64,000 nt of DNA from Limnochordaceae bacterium (GTDB taxonomy: Bacteria; Bacillota; Limnochordia; Limnochordales; Geochordaceae). Position 1 is the first letter of the stretch. Each line of letters begins with the position of its first letter. The translations under genes were made by a program, and so were the position numbers. The notes beneath the pieces were generated by a model, which saw only the letters and a list, made by a program, of their open reading frames with translations, was not told the DNA's origin and did no database searches. Shown here piece by piece: positions 53,667 to 63,450 of this stretch. The stretch is from the NCBI GenBank assembly GCA_014896295.1, contig JADBKR010000002.1, forward strand, positions 124,001 to 188,000, read 5' to 3'.

Positions 53667-54716
53667 TTACAGTGGGATCTCGTCCTGCAGAAGCTGTACC
53701 AGCAACCTGACCGTCGCCTCCGCGTCCCCGAGATCCACGACCTCGCCCGGCGTGTGGACGTAGCGGGTCGGGATCGAGAGGACCGCCGACGGTACGCCGT
53801 CCCGGCTGGTATGGATGGGCCCGGCGTCGGTGCCCCCGAAGTCCAGTACTTCCATCTGGTAGGGAATGCCGTGCTGCCGGGCTCGCTCCACCAGCAACTG
53901 CCTCAGCCCCGGATGGGTGATGACCGACCGGTCCTTGACCTTGATGGCGACTCCCTGCCCGAGGCTGACGGCCATCGTCCGGGCCTTGGGAGTGTCCCCC
54001 GTCGCCGTCACGTCCACGGCCAGCGCCACGTCCGGGGCCACCCGGAAGGCCGCAGGCCTGGCTCCCCGGCTCCCCACTTCCTCCTGCACCGTGAAGACGG
54101 CGGTGACCTCGTGGCATGGCCGCTCCAATCGCGCCAGCGCCTCGATGACCGCTCCACAGCCTGCCCGGTCGTCCATGGCCTTGCCGGCCAGGCGCCGCCC
54201 GCCGTCCAGGCGCTCGGCCGTCCGGTGGTAGGTGGCCATGGCGCCCACCGACACCTTCTCCCTGGCCCTCTGTGCGTTGGGCGCCCCGATGTCGATGAAC
54301 ATGCGCTCGAGCTTGAGATCCTTGATCTCCTCGAGGTGCTCCGCGTCGACCACGCCCACGGTGCCGTCCTGAAACACCACCCGCTGGCCGAGCAGCACCG
54401 CGGGCGAGACGCTCCCGACCGCCGCAAAACGCAGGAAGCCCTGCTCGTCGATGTGGGTCACGACGACCCCGATCTCGTCCATGTGGGCCGCCAGCATGAC
54501 TTTGCGGGGACGCCCGGAACATCCGCCGTCTCGGGGGCGCTTGACGGCGTACAGGTTGCCCAGGGCATCCTCCCATACCTCATCGGCCAGGGGCTCGACC
54601 TGGGCGCGGATCTCCCGGCGCACCGGCGCCTCGTGCCCGGAAGGCCCCGTGAGGTTGGCCAGCCGCTCGATGCGGTCGACGAGAGCGAGGGAAGCCACGT
54701 CGTTCGCCATCTCCAT
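53667..54716 (-). CDS. M42 family metallo-aminopeptidase (first of three)
   Basis: A 349-aa cobalt/zinc aminopeptidase of the TET/glutamyl-aminopeptidase group. Metal and catalytic residues are visible in AAHMDEIG (near residue 75), DDRAGC (near 180), QEEVGSRG (near 212), and the C-terminal GTDAGPIHTSRDG with its histidine ligand. It is the last of three tandem homologues. It starts with ATG at 54716, just after the stop of the second. It trims short peptides in the cytoplasm. Confidence 0.93.
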   Translation of the reverse strand: MEMANDVASLALVDRIERLANLTGPSGHEAPVRREIRAQVEPLADEVWEDALGNLYAVKRPRDGGCSGRPRKVMLAAHMDEIGVVVTHIDEQGFLRFAAVGSVSPAVLLGQRVVFQDGTVGVVDAEHLEEIKDLKLERMFIDIGAPNAQRAREKVSVGAMATYHRTAERLDGGRRLAGKAMDDRAGCGAVIEALARLERPCHEVTAVFTVQEEVGSRGARPAAFRVAPDVALAVDVTATGDTPKARTMAVSLGQGVAIKVKDRSVITHPGLRQLLVERARQHGIPYQMEVLDFGGTDAGPIHTSRDGVPSAVLSIPTRYVHTPGEVVDLGDAEATVRLLVQLLQDEIPL

Positions 54717-54719
54717 GCA

Positions 54720-55874
54720 TCATCCCCGCCGTGAGAAGTCGCGCAACCACGCGCGTTCGCGCATGCGCTGCTCGTGGCCGTTTTGCCACACCGAGGCCAG
54801 AGGAGCGTCATGCGGCAGTTGCTCGAGGAAAGCCGACACGAGACGGATGGCCGCCTGTAGATCCCCCAGGTCGGCCACCGCGGCCGGGCCGTGGATGTAG
54901 CGGCACGGCACCGACACCGAGGCGGACGGGACGCCCCAGCGGCTGACGTGGATGGGCCCGGCGTCGTTGCCGCCGGCGGTCGTCCGGCGCCACTGGTAAG
55001 GGATCCCCTGGCGCTCTGCCACGGCCACGAGTTGTTCCACGAGGGCCGGATGGGCGATGGAGGTGTGATCCATGACGCTCAGCGCCGCGCCCTCGCCCAG
55101 ACGGGTCGCCTCCTGGTGGGGTTCGCTCGCAGGGATGTCGGCGCAGGTGGTGCCCTCCAGTACGAGCGCCAGGTCCGGCGCCACCCGGTAAGCGCTGATG
55201 GCCGCTCCCCGGGTGCCCACCTCTTCCTGGACCGTGAAAACGGCGGCGACGTCCACCGGGTAGGCGCGATCGAGCACGCCCAGCAAGACGGTGCACCCTA
55301 CCCGGTCGTCGAGCGCCTTGCCTCGCACCCGGCGAGGCGTCATCCTCACGAACGGCGTGGCGAAGACCGCCCAGTCCCCCACCTTGACCGCGCGCTCGGC
55401 TTGCTCGCGCGAGTCGGCCCCGATGTCGATGACGAGGTTGGAGGCGTCCTCCACGCGGCGACGCTCCTCGGGTTTCTGCAGGTGGATGGGTCGCGCACCG
55501 ATCACCCCGGGCACCCGCTTGGGGCCTATGTGCACCTGCCGGCCCGGGAGCACCCGGTCGTCGATCCCGCCGACCTTCTTGAAGCGCAGGGTCCCGTCCG
55601 GCTCGACGGAGGAGACGAGCAACCCCACCTCGTCCATGTGCGCCGCCAGCATCACCAGCGGGGCCGGGCCCGGGTCTCCGCCACCGGCGGATGGCGCTTG
55701 GGCCCGCTTGATGACCACGACGTTACCCATGGTGTCCGTCTCGAGCAGGTCCCCCGGGCGCAACCGGGCCCGGACCTCCTCGACGATGGCCCGCCGGACC
55801 TCGTCCTCGGCCCCGGAGACCCCCGCCGCCTCGGAAAGGCGCCGCAGCGTCTCGACCAGGCTCTCCGGCGGCAA
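54720..55874 (-). CDS. M42 family metallo-aminopeptidase (second of three)
   Basis: A 384-aa M42 peptidase. AAHMDEVG, KALDDRVGCTV, QEEVGTRG and AGGNDAGPIHVSRWG correspond to the metal ligands and catalytic glutamates of the first copy; the overall sequence is clearly diverged. The TTG at 55874 follows TGAGGAAGG by ten bases. A TTG at 55901 is an alternative that would overlap the stop of the third copy. It ends three bases before the first copy. Confidence 0.92.
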   Translation of the reverse strand: MPPESLVETLRRLSEAAGVSGAEDEVRRAIVEEVRARLRPGDLLETDTMGNVVVIKRAQAPSAGGGDPGPAPLVMLAAHMDEVGLLVSSVEPDGTLRFKKVGGIDDRVLPGRQVHIGPKRVPGVIGARPIHLQKPEERRRVEDASNLVIDIGADSREQAERAVKVGDWAVFATPFVRMTPRRVRGKALDDRVGCTVLLGVLDRAYPVDVAAVFTVQEEVGTRGAAISAYRVAPDLALVLEGTTCADIPASEPHQEATRLGEGAALSVMDHTSIAHPALVEQLVAVAERQGIPYQWRRTTAGGNDAGPIHVSRWGVPSASVSVPCRYIHGPAAVADLGDLQAAIRLVSAFLEQLPHDAPLASVWQNGHEQRMRERAWLRDFSRRG

Positions 55875-55890
55875 CAGGGACGTGCCTTCC

Positions 55891-57012
55891 TCACCTGCCA
55901 ACCGTCGCCACCCCCCAGTCCGAGAGCGCGCCGAGCAAGCCGGCGTCGAGGCCTGCGGCAAAGTGCGCCAGGAGGCGCCCCGTTTCGCGGATGTCCCGCA
56001 GGTCCACCACCTCGACCGGCGTGTGCATGTAGCGGAGCGGTACGGAGACGAGCGCGGTCGGGATACCGGCCCGGGCCACCTGGATGGCCCACGCATCGGT
56101 GCCGGAGCGACCCGGCACCACCTCGACCTGGAACGGTACGCCGTGCAACCGGGCCGTCTGGTGCAGGCGCTCGACGATGCGAGGATGCATGTTGGCGCCC
56201 CAGGCGATCGCCGGCCCCTTGCCCAGCTCCGTCACGTCCGGCTCACCGACCATCCGCTGGCGGGCGAAGGTGACATCGACGGCCACCGCCAGATCGGGCT
56301 CCAGGCCGAACGCGCTCACCTCGGCGCCTCGCAGGCCCACCTCTTCCTGAACCGTTGCGACCGCCAGCACGTCGGCAGCATGGCGCAACGCCGACAGCCG
56401 CTGCATCGCCTCCATCAGCACCGCCACGCTGGCCCGGTTGTCCAGGGCCTTGCCGGCGACCCGGTCGCCCAGCAGCGTCACCGGCCGGGCATCGACGCTC
56501 ACGATGTCGCCGACCTGGATGCGGCTCCTGGCCTCCTCCTCGTTGAGGCCGCAGTCGACGAAGAGGTCCTCCCAACGCGGAAACTCCTTGCGCTCCTCGG
56601 GGGTGGTCAGGTGCGGTGGCTTGAGACCCACCACCCCGGGCACCGGCCCGCCGGCCGCGTGTACCGTGACGCTCTGGCCCATCAACGTCTGGACGTTGAC
56701 CCCGCCCATCGGGCTCACGCGCAAGAAACCGCCCTTGTCGATCCGGGACACGACCATCCCGATCTCGTCCATGTGGGCGGCCAGCATGAGCCGGGGCGCC
56801 CGGACGCCGGCGGGGGGCTGTCCCCGCCGCAGCGCGATGCAGTTGCCCAGGCGGTCCGTGCGCACTTCGTCGGCCCAGGCCTGCATCTCCCCCGCAATCA
56901 GGCGAGCCACCTCGCCTTCGTGCCCCGAGACGCCGGTGGCCGCCGAAAGCCGCATGAGGCGCTCGGCGAGAGGGTCGGACTGTGCCTGCTCGGTCCCTTC
57001 TTCCACGACCAT
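55891..57012 (-). CDS. M42 family metallo-aminopeptidase (third of three; divergent C-terminal motif)
   Basis: A 373-aa M42 peptidase, first in the operon. AAHMDEIG, KALDNRASV, and QEEVGLRG are present. Where the other two copies have GPIHxSR, this one reads WAIQVARAG, with glutamine in place of the histidine, and it ends LRYMHTPVEVVDL. The ATG at 57012 has AAGGAGG 17 bases upstream; a GTG at 57006 is possible. Altered specificity or a different subunit role is likely. Confidence 0.9.
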   Translation of the reverse strand: MVVEEGTEQAQSDPLAERLMRLSAATGVSGHEGEVARLIAGEMQAWADEVRTDRLGNCIALRRGQPPAGVRAPRLMLAAHMDEIGMVVSRIDKGGFLRVSPMGGVNVQTLMGQSVTVHAAGGPVPGVVGLKPPHLTTPEERKEFPRWEDLFVDCGLNEEEARSRIQVGDIVSVDARPVTLLGDRVAGKALDNRASVAVLMEAMQRLSALRHAADVLAVATVQEEVGLRGAEVSAFGLEPDLAVAVDVTFARQRMVGEPDVTELGKGPAIAWGANMHPRIVERLHQTARLHGVPFQVEVVPGRSGTDAWAIQVARAGIPTALVSVPLRYMHTPVEVVDLRDIRETGRLLAHFAAGLDAGLLGALSDWGVATVGR

Positions 57013-57071
57013 CTCCCGGTATCGAGCCTCCTTCGACCTGCTCTCTCATCGCCCGGCGCGTCGCCCGAAGC

Positions 57072-57605
57072 TCACAGGTGGATGCGGACCCCGTATCGGA
57101 AGTTGCCCTGGCCTTCCCATCCCTGGGTATCCCACGCCACCTGGTACTCCAGGAAGAAGATCTCGAACTGCCCGCCGATACCGACGAAGGGCCGCAGCGC
57201 GGACGAGCCGGCGCTCTGGTCTCGGGAGAGCCGGTACGAGGCGCCTGCGGCTCCGTACAGCTGCCACTCGTAGAAGTCACGGGCGGAGATCAGTACCAGC
57301 CCTGCCTGGACGTAGCCTACCCGCTCATTCCCCTCCTGTTTCGAATCCAGCAGCACCGTGGCCGCCATCGTAGGACGGAGGTAGATCCTCGCCCCGCCCC
57401 CGAGGTTGAACACCTCGACCGAAAGGCGCGCAGGCGCCGGCGGCGGCTCCTGCGCGGCTCGGACCGGGGCGGGCAGAGCCCACGTCAGGGCAAGGATCGC
57501 TGGCACCACCCAGCTGGAGATCGCCCGGGCCCACGTCGCCTGCGGTTGACCCCGGCCGCCGCACGCGGGGAGGAGTTGGCGGGGACGGCTGTGAATGAAA
57601 CGCAT
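57072..57605 (-). CDS. Secreted beta-rich protein, possible outer-membrane barrel
   Basis: A 177-aa protein. It starts at ATG 57605, preceded by AAAGGAGCC, with a signal peptide (WVVPAILALTWALPAPVRAAQ). After cleavage, about 130 residues of alternating hydrophobic strands remain (GGGARIYLRPTMAATVLL, VGYVQAGLVLIS, FVGIGGQFEIFFLEYQVAWD), ending NFRYGVRIHL. That pattern resembles an eight-stranded outer-membrane protein, but no family is recognised. It is divergent from hemL. Confidence 0.6.
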   Translation of the reverse strand: MRFIHSRPRQLLPACGGRGQPQATWARAISSWVVPAILALTWALPAPVRAAQEPPPAPARLSVEVFNLGGGARIYLRPTMAATVLLDSKQEGNERVGYVQAGLVLISARDFYEWQLYGAAGASYRLSRDQSAGSSALRPFVGIGGQFEIFFLEYQVAWDTQGWEGQGNFRYGVRIHL

Positions 57606-57700
57606 CCTGACGGCTCCTTTCAAAGGATAAAGCTTCTCAGCCGGCCATGCACACCCTTCTCTTCCATCGACCGGCAACGGAAAGGAATGGACGACATCCG

Positions 57701-59022
57701 GTGGCACACGCCGACATCCTGGCCGGGCCCGTGAGCGAGGCCCTTTACCGGCGCGCACTCGAGGCGATCACCGGGGAGTCAACAGCCCCTCGCGGGGGAT
57801 GGAGGCCCTGGGCGGGGGAGCTCCGCCCTTCATCGAGCGGGCAGAGGGCGCCTACCTGTACGACGTGGACGGGCGCGCGTACATCGACTACGTACAGGCG
57901 TTCGGCGCGCTCATCCTCGGGCACGCCCGCCCGGAGATGCTGCGGGCGCTGGCCGAAGCATCCCGCCGCGGCCTCCTCTTCGGGGCCTGCCATCCCGGAG
58001 AGGTCCAGCTGGCGGAGCGGCTGCGGCAGCTGTTTCCCGTCTGCGAAAAGGTACGCTTCACGGCCTCGGGTACCGAGGCGGTCATGACCGCGGTGCGCCT
58101 GGCCCGGGCGGCCACCGGGCGGCGGGTGCTGGTGAAGTTCGAGGGCAGCTATCACGGCCACTTCGACGCCGTACTGGTGGGAGCCGGTTCCGGCGCTTCG
58201 ACGCTCGGGCTCGACGAGAGCGCCGGCATCCCGGAGGGCATCAAGGCGGACGTCGTCACCCTGCCGTACAACGACGCGCCGGCGGCCGAGCGGTGGTTGG
58301 AGGCCCATGGCCGGGATGCCGCCTGCGTGCTCGTGGAGCCCATCGTGGGCAACTTCGGCCTGGTGGAGCCGGTGCCCGGCTTTCTCGAGCGGGTGGCCCG
58401 GGCGGCTCGAGCGGCAGGGGCGCTCGTGATCTTCGACGAGGTCATCACCGCCTTTCGTTTCCGGCCGGGGCCCGTTTACGTGGAGCTGGGCGTCGAGCCC
58501 GACATCGTCACCTTCGGCAAAATCCTCGGAGGCGGCCTGCCTATCGGCGGGTACGGGGCGCGCCGGCACATCATGGAGCTCGTGGCTCCGGCCGGCCCCG
58601 TCTACCAGGATGGGACCTGGGCCGGCCACCCCCTGTCGGTGGCGTGCGCGCTGGCCACGCTGGACCTCATCGGGCAGGACGCCGGCCTCTACCGCCGCCT
58701 GGACGGCCTGGGGCAAGCCCTGGCAGCCGGCGTACGGGACAGCGCCGCGCGGCGGGGCGTACCCCTGGTGGTCCACCAGCGCTGCGGGGCCGTGAGCCTC
58801 TTCTTCACCTCCGAGCCCGACGTCCGGGACTTCTCTGGCGTGCGGCGCACGGACGCCCGGGCCTTCGCGCGGTTCGTGCGCGCCATGCTGCGCCAGGGCA
58901 TCCTGCTGCCCCCATCGCCCTACGAGGTGTGGTTCCTCTCGGCCGCGCATACCGAACGGGAGGTCGAACGCACCATCCGGGCGGTCGACGTGGCGCTCGA
59001 GGCCGTGCTCGACGGCTCGTGA
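57701..59022 (+). CDS. hemL: Glutamate-1-semialdehyde 2,1-aminomutase, with one frameshift
   Basis: This enzyme converts glutamate 1-semialdehyde to 5-aminolevulinate for heme synthesis. The N-terminus (VSEALYRRALEAITG) is in one frame. One G is missing in the run at 57773-57776, after which GVNSPSRGMEALGG and the rest follow in another frame. The corrected protein has about 440 aa, with the PLP lysine in VTFGKILGGGLPIGGYG near residue 274 and the mutase hallmarks FTASGTEAVMTAVRLAR and VLVEPIVGN. The GTG at 57701 is chosen on an AAAGGAATGG site; 57731 is the alternative. Confidence 0.9.
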
Positions 59023-59040
59023 GGCGGACGCCGGCGCCCG

Positions 59041-60006
59041 TCACGCTGCGGAGGCGTCGCCGACGAAGTAGCGGTAGACCACCAGCCCTGCCCGGCCCAG
59101 CACCACTTCCGCTTCGTTTTCCGGGTGGAAGCGAAGGTCCCGGCAGTCGCGGCTCATCAAGGCGATGGCGTACGCCCCTGCCGGCGTCCAGACGATGCCC
59201 ACGTCGTTACGCACGCCGCGGATGCTGCCGCTCTTGCTCCCCACGACGGCGCCGACCGGCTCCCGATCCTCCACGCTGTCGGGGTCGAAGGGCAGGTATC
59301 GCCCGATGGAGGGAAGATGCTGCTGGCGGGTCAGGATGTCCAGGATCTCCCAATGGTCGCTTTCCGAGAGGCCGGGTACGGCTGCCCGGTGAAGGAGGGC
59401 GAGCAGGCGGGCCATGTCTTCCGGCGAGGTCGTGCTTCGCATGCCCTTGCGCTGCAGCGGGCCGTATTGCTCCGGCCGTACCTGGAGCTTGCCGGCCAGC
59501 AACGTCTGCTCCAGGCCCAGCTGCGCCGCGAAGGCGTTGACCGGCTCCGGCCCGCCGATGCGGTCGATCAGCATGTTGGTAGCCGTGTTGTCGCTGACGC
59601 AAATCATGAGCACCGCCAGGTCGCGGACGGAGAGCTCCAGACCCGGGGTGAGATCCTTGAGCACGCCTGATCCCCCGACCTGATCCTCGGCCGTGAGCCG
59701 GATCCGATCTCCCAGGCTCAACCTCCCGGCTCTCGCCTGCCGCCACACCTCGCACAGGATCGGGAGCTTGATGACGCTCGCAGCTGCAAAGGGCTCACGC
59801 GCGCGGTAGCGCAGGGGCTCGGCGCCATCGGGCGGCTGGTCGGCGCGGCCCGGGCGACGCCCCTCGCCCAGCGCCTGGAGCGCCGGGACGTGCGCCCACG
59901 CCGGGCTCTCGCCCGGCGCACCGAGCCATGATGCGGCGACCCCGATCTTCCCGCTGAAGGAGGCCTCGAGCGCCTCCAGCTGTTGGATGGCGTCTTCCCT
60001 CGTCAC
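59041..60006 (-). CDS. Class A beta-lactamase-fold serine hydrolase
   Basis: A 321-aa protein with the penicillin-recognising motifs: nucleophile ASVIK (Ser77, Lys80), SDN at 138-140 and KSG at 258-260. The class A deacylating glutamate (ExELN) is not visible between residues 165 and 195; TTSPEDMA is the next recognisable piece. There is no signal peptide in the first 25 residues. It may be a cytoplasmic esterase/peptidase rather than an antibiotic resistance enzyme. It is convergent with hemL. Confidence 0.8.
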   Translation of the reverse strand: MTREDAIQQLEALEASFSGKIGVAASWLGAPGESPAWAHVPALQALGEGRRPGRADQPPDGAEPLRYRAREPFAAASVIKLPILCEVWRQARAGRLSLGDRIRLTAEDQVGGSGVLKDLTPGLELSVRDLAVLMICVSDNTATNMLIDRIGGPEPVNAFAAQLGLEQTLLAGKLQVRPEQYGPLQRKGMRSTTSPEDMARLLALLHRAAVPGLSESDHWEILDILTRQQHLPSIGRYLPFDPDSVEDREPVGAVVGSKSGSIRGVRNDVGIVWTPAGAYAIALMSRDCRDLRFHPENEAEVVLGRAGLVVYRYFVGDASAA

Positions 60007-60077
60007 CGCCGGCTCTCCTCCCGTCCTCCTGCGGAGCCCGACCAGGCGTACCGGTTTCGGGACTCTTGGACGCGCTC

Positions 60078-60782
60078 CTACTCGCCTGCGCCCATGTCTG
60101 CCTCCCGCTGCCGCCCGGACCGGGGGTCCGCCTCCGCCAGGCGCTGCAGCAGCCGCACCAGGTAGGGGCTCCGCTCATCGGAAGCATAGGCCCCTGCCAG
60201 CCGCCAGACCAGCGGGTAGTGCCCGTAAAGGGCGAGCGCCCCCAGGATCTCACCCCGGAGCACCTCGTCGGCCGCGGCGAAGCAGTCGACCAGGCGAGCC
60301 ATCCCCGCCTCCCCGCCCAGCCGGGCGACGGCTCCGGCGACGCAGAGCCGTACCTCCTCGCAGGGATCCTCGAGCAGCGCCGGCACCCGTTGCTGCAACA
60401 AGGGAAGCACCTCGTTGCCGGGATGATCGTCGTACCAGCGCTGGGCGCTCTCCGCGGCCAGCGCCCGGATCTCCGGCTCGGCGTCGGCCACGGCCTCGGC
60501 CAGGAGCTCCGGAGCCCACGCGTCATCCACGTCGGCCAGCGCCATCGTGACGAAACGCCGGATACGCCGGTCCGGGTCGCCCAGGAGACGGCCTGCCCTC
60601 TCCCGGTCTTCGGCGATCAGCCTTACGAGCAGCTCGGGGAGGGCGTCCCATCCTTCGTAAGCGGTGTCCGAGGCCGCCTGGATGGCCACTCTCAGGAGAT
60701 CCCCGCGAGGGCCGGCTCGTGGCAGTGGGTACGGTTGCATCGGTGGAACGGCCATGGCTGCGTCGCTCGAGGCATCGCTCAA
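60078..60782 (-). CDS. HEAT-repeat protein
   Basis: A 234-aa all-helical protein. Five or six HEAT-like repeats run through it: RRIRRFVTMALADVDDAWAPELL, EPEIRALAAESAQRWY, CEEVRLCVAGAVARLGG, and similar. The TTG at 60782 has AAAGGAGG nine bases upstream, a near-perfect site, and is preferred over later ATGs at 60755 and 60740. HEAT proteins scaffold other proteins or DNA (AlkD-like). No catalytic residue can be assigned. Confidence 0.72.
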   Translation of the reverse strand: MSDASSDAAMAVPPMQPYPLPRAGPRGDLLRVAIQAASDTAYEGWDALPELLVRLIAEDRERAGRLLGDPDRRIRRFVTMALADVDDAWAPELLAEAVADAEPEIRALAAESAQRWYDDHPGNEVLPLLQQRVPALLEDPCEEVRLCVAGAVARLGGEAGMARLVDCFAAADEVLRGEILGALALYGHYPLVWRLAGAYASDERSPYLVRLLQRLAEADPRSGRQREADMGAGE

Positions 60783-61007
60783 CGGACGGGCCTCCTTTCC
60801 CGGTGACCCTCGGGCGCCGGCCGGGCTGCCGCATGCAACAAACGGCCGCCGGAAGGCCCTCGCAGCCCCCGGCGACCGTGCCTGCAAGCCTCTCCCGCCG
60901 ACTACGCCGGCCCGAGGGACGATGCGGGCCGGCGCCCGCCACGACCTGGACTTTCGACGCATGGCGGGACCGGCCCTCTGGGACTGAAGTCCTGCTCTTC
61001 CCGCCGT

Positions 61008-63302
61008 TCAGCCTCTCAGCGCGGCCGCTGCGGCAGCCCTCCGATCCCGCTCCTGCGCGTCGATGACCGCCAGGGCCGCCATGTTGACGATGTCCTCGAC
61101 CTGGTCGCCCCGCTGCAGCACGTGCACGGCCCGCTCCGTTCCCATGAGCACCGGCCCGATGGTCTCCGCTCCGCCGAGCCGGGCCAGCAGCTTGTACGCC
61201 ACGTTGGCCGCCTCGAGGTCCGGGAAGACCAGCACGTTGGCCCCTCCGAAAGGCGCCAGCCGCGAGAAGGGGTATTGCTCCTGGAGGATCTCCGGCACCA
61301 CCGCCGTGTCGGCCTGCATCTCCCCGTCCACCACCAGGTCGGGCCGCTTCTCCTGCACCAGGGCTACCGCCCGGCGCACCTTGTCGGCGAGCGGGTGGCG
61401 GGTCGAGCCGAAGTTGGAGAAGGAGAGCATGGCGATCCGGGGCTCGATTCCCAGCGACTGCGCCCGCTGCGCGGTCAGGATGGCGATGTCGGCCAGATCC
61501 TCCGCGGTGGGCTCGATGTTGACCGTCGCGTCCGTGAAGAAGTAGACGTGGTCTTTGACGATCATGATGTAACAGCCGGCCACGTTGCGGATACCTTCGG
61601 CGGGCTTGATGATCTGCAGCGCCGGGCGCAACACCTCGGGGTAGTGGTAGGTCAGGCCGGCCACGAAGGCATCGGCGTCGCCCATGTGCACCATCATGGC
61701 CCCGAAGTAGTTGGGCTGGCGCACCAGCTCCGACGCCTCCCGCAACGTCACGCCCCGTCGCTGGCGCAGCTCGTAGAGCCGCCGGGCGTAGTCGTCGAGG
61801 CGAGCGAACTGCCGGGGCCAGACGACCTCGATGCCGTTACGCCGCAGCCCGAGCTGCTCCATCAGCGCCCCCACCTCGGCCTCCCGGCCGACCAGCACGG
61901 GCCGGGCGATGCCCTCGTCCCTGAGGATGGCCGCCGCACGGACGATCTTGGGCTCCTCCCCTTCGGAGAAGACCACCCGCCGCGGGTCGCGGGCCGCCTT
62001 GACGTGGATGCTCCGCCGCAGCTCCCACCCCTTGCCCATCTTGCGGGCGAGTTGCTGGCGGTACTCCTCCACGTCGACCGTGCGCCGGGCTACCCGGCTG
62101 TCCATCGCCGCCTTCGCCACCGCCGGCGCCACCCAGGTCAACACCCGGGGGTCGAGCGGCTTCGGGATGAGGTACTCCGGGCCGAAGCGCAGCGCATCGA
62201 GCCCGTACGCCCGCAGCACCGCATCGGGCACCGGCTGGCGGGCGAGCTCGGCCAGAGCCCGCGCTGCGGCGATCTTCATCTCGTCGTTGATGGCCCTCGC
62301 CTGCACGTCCAGCGCCCCTCGGAAGATGAACGGAAAGCCCAACACGTTGTTGACCTGGTTGGGGTAGTCGGACCGCCCCGTCGCCACGATGACGTCCGGC
62401 CTCGCCGCCTTCGCCTCGTCGTACGGGATCTCGGGGTCGGGGTTGGCGAGGGCGAAGACGATGGGGCGTTCGGCCATGGACCGGACCATGTCCTGCGTCA
62501 CCACGTTGGCCACCGAGCAGCCGAGGAAGACGTCTGCGCCCTCCATGGCTTCCGCCAGGGTGCGCTTGCTCGTCGGGCGGGCGAACCGCTGCTTGTACGG
62601 GTTCATCCCCTCGGTGCGGCCCTCGTAGATGACGCCCTTCGAGTCGAGCATCAGGATGTTCTCCCGGCGGGCCCCGAGCTTGAGGAAGAACTCCGCGCAG
62701 GCGATGCCCGACGCCCCGGCCCCGTTGATGACGATCTGCACCTCGGCGAACGCTTTGCCCACCAGCTCCAGCGCGTTGAGCAGGGCCGCCCCGGAGATGA
62801 TGGCGGTGCCGTGCTGATCGTCGTGGAAGATGGGGATGTTGCAGATCGCCCGGAGCTTCTCCTCGATGTAGAAGCACTCGGGCGCCTTGATGTCCTCGAG
62901 GTTGACCCCGCCGAAGGTGGGCTCGAGAGCCTTCACGATGCGAACGATCTCGTCGGGATCGTCCGTGTCGAGCTCCAGGTCGAAGACGTCGACGTCGGCG
63001 AACCGCTTGAACAGCACGCCCTTGCCTTCCATGACCGGCTTGCCGGCGAGGGCGCCCACGTCACCCAGGCCCAGCACGGCGGTGCCGTTGGAGATCACGG
63101 CCACCAGGTTGCCTTTGGCGGTGTACCGGTACGCGTCGTCGGGGTTGCGGTGGATGGCCCGCACCGGCTCGGCGACCCCGGGAGTGTAAGCGAGGGAGAG
63201 ATCGCGCTGCGTGGCGCAGGGCTTGGTGATGGTCACCTCGATCTTGCCCGGCCGCCCCCGCTCGTGGTACGCGAGCGCCTCCTCCACCGTCACGCGTTTC
63301 AT
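61008..63302 (-). CDS. maeB: NADP-dependent malic enzyme with phosphotransacetylase-like domain
   Basis: A 764-aa two-domain enzyme. Residues 1-420 are malic enzyme, converting malate to pyruvate and CO2: [34 protein letters not shown], and [12 protein letters not shown] are visible. Residues 430-764 are phosphate-acetyltransferase-like ([36 protein letters not shown]), which in MaeB serves regulation and oligomerisation. The start at 63302 ([10 protein letters not shown]) has AGGAAG upstream; ATG 63341 is an alternative. Confidence 0.95.
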   Translation of the reverse strand: MKRVTVEEALAYHERGRPGKIEVTITKPCATQRDLSLAYTPGVAEPVRAIHRNPDDAYRYTAKGNLVAVISNGTAVLGLGDVGALAGKPVMEGKGVLFKRFADVDVFDLELDTDDPDEIVRIVKALEPTFGGVNLEDIKAPECFYIEEKLRAICNIPIFHDDQHGTAIISGAALLNALELVGKAFAEVQIVINGAGASGIACAEFFLKLGARRENILMLDSKGVIYEGRTEGMNPYKQRFARPTSKRTLAEAMEGADVFLGCSVANVVTQDMVRSMAERPIVFALANPDPEIPYDEAKAARPDVIVATGRSDYPNQVNNVLGFPFIFRGALDVQARAINDEMKIAAARALAELARQPVPDAVLRAYGLDALRFGPEYLIPKPLDPRVLTWVAPAVAKAAMDSRVARRTVDVEEYRQQLARKMGKGWELRRSIHVKAARDPRRVVFSEGEEPKIVRAAAILRDEGIARPVLVGREAEVGALMEQLGLRRNGIEVVWPRQFARLDDYARRLYELRQRRGVTLREASELVRQPNYFGAMMVHMGDADAFVAGLTYHYPEVLRPALQIIKPAEGIRNVAGCYIMIVKDHVYFFTDATVNIEPTAEDLADIAILTAQRAQSLGIEPRIAMLSFSNFGSTRHPLADKVRRAVALVQEKRPDLVVDGEMQADTAVVPEILQEQYPFSRLAPFGGANVLVFPDLEAANVAYKLLARLGGAETIGPVLMGTERAVHVLQRGDQVEDIVNMAALAVIDAQERDRRAAAAAALRG

Positions 63303-63450
63303 GGGCTTCCTGACCACCTTTCTCCATGGCGACGAACCCATCTTGCCGGCCTTGCGCGCAGAGTACGGTATCCATTACGCATACAGAGACTTTCGACGGA
63401 GGGCCGGCCACCTCCTGGAAGGCCGGCCGATGGGAGGAGGGAAAAGGCGG

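Noticed and set aside
59041..60006. Antibiotic-resistance beta-lactamase
   Set aside because: There is no signal peptide, and the deacylating glutamate motif is not visible. The name would overstate the function.
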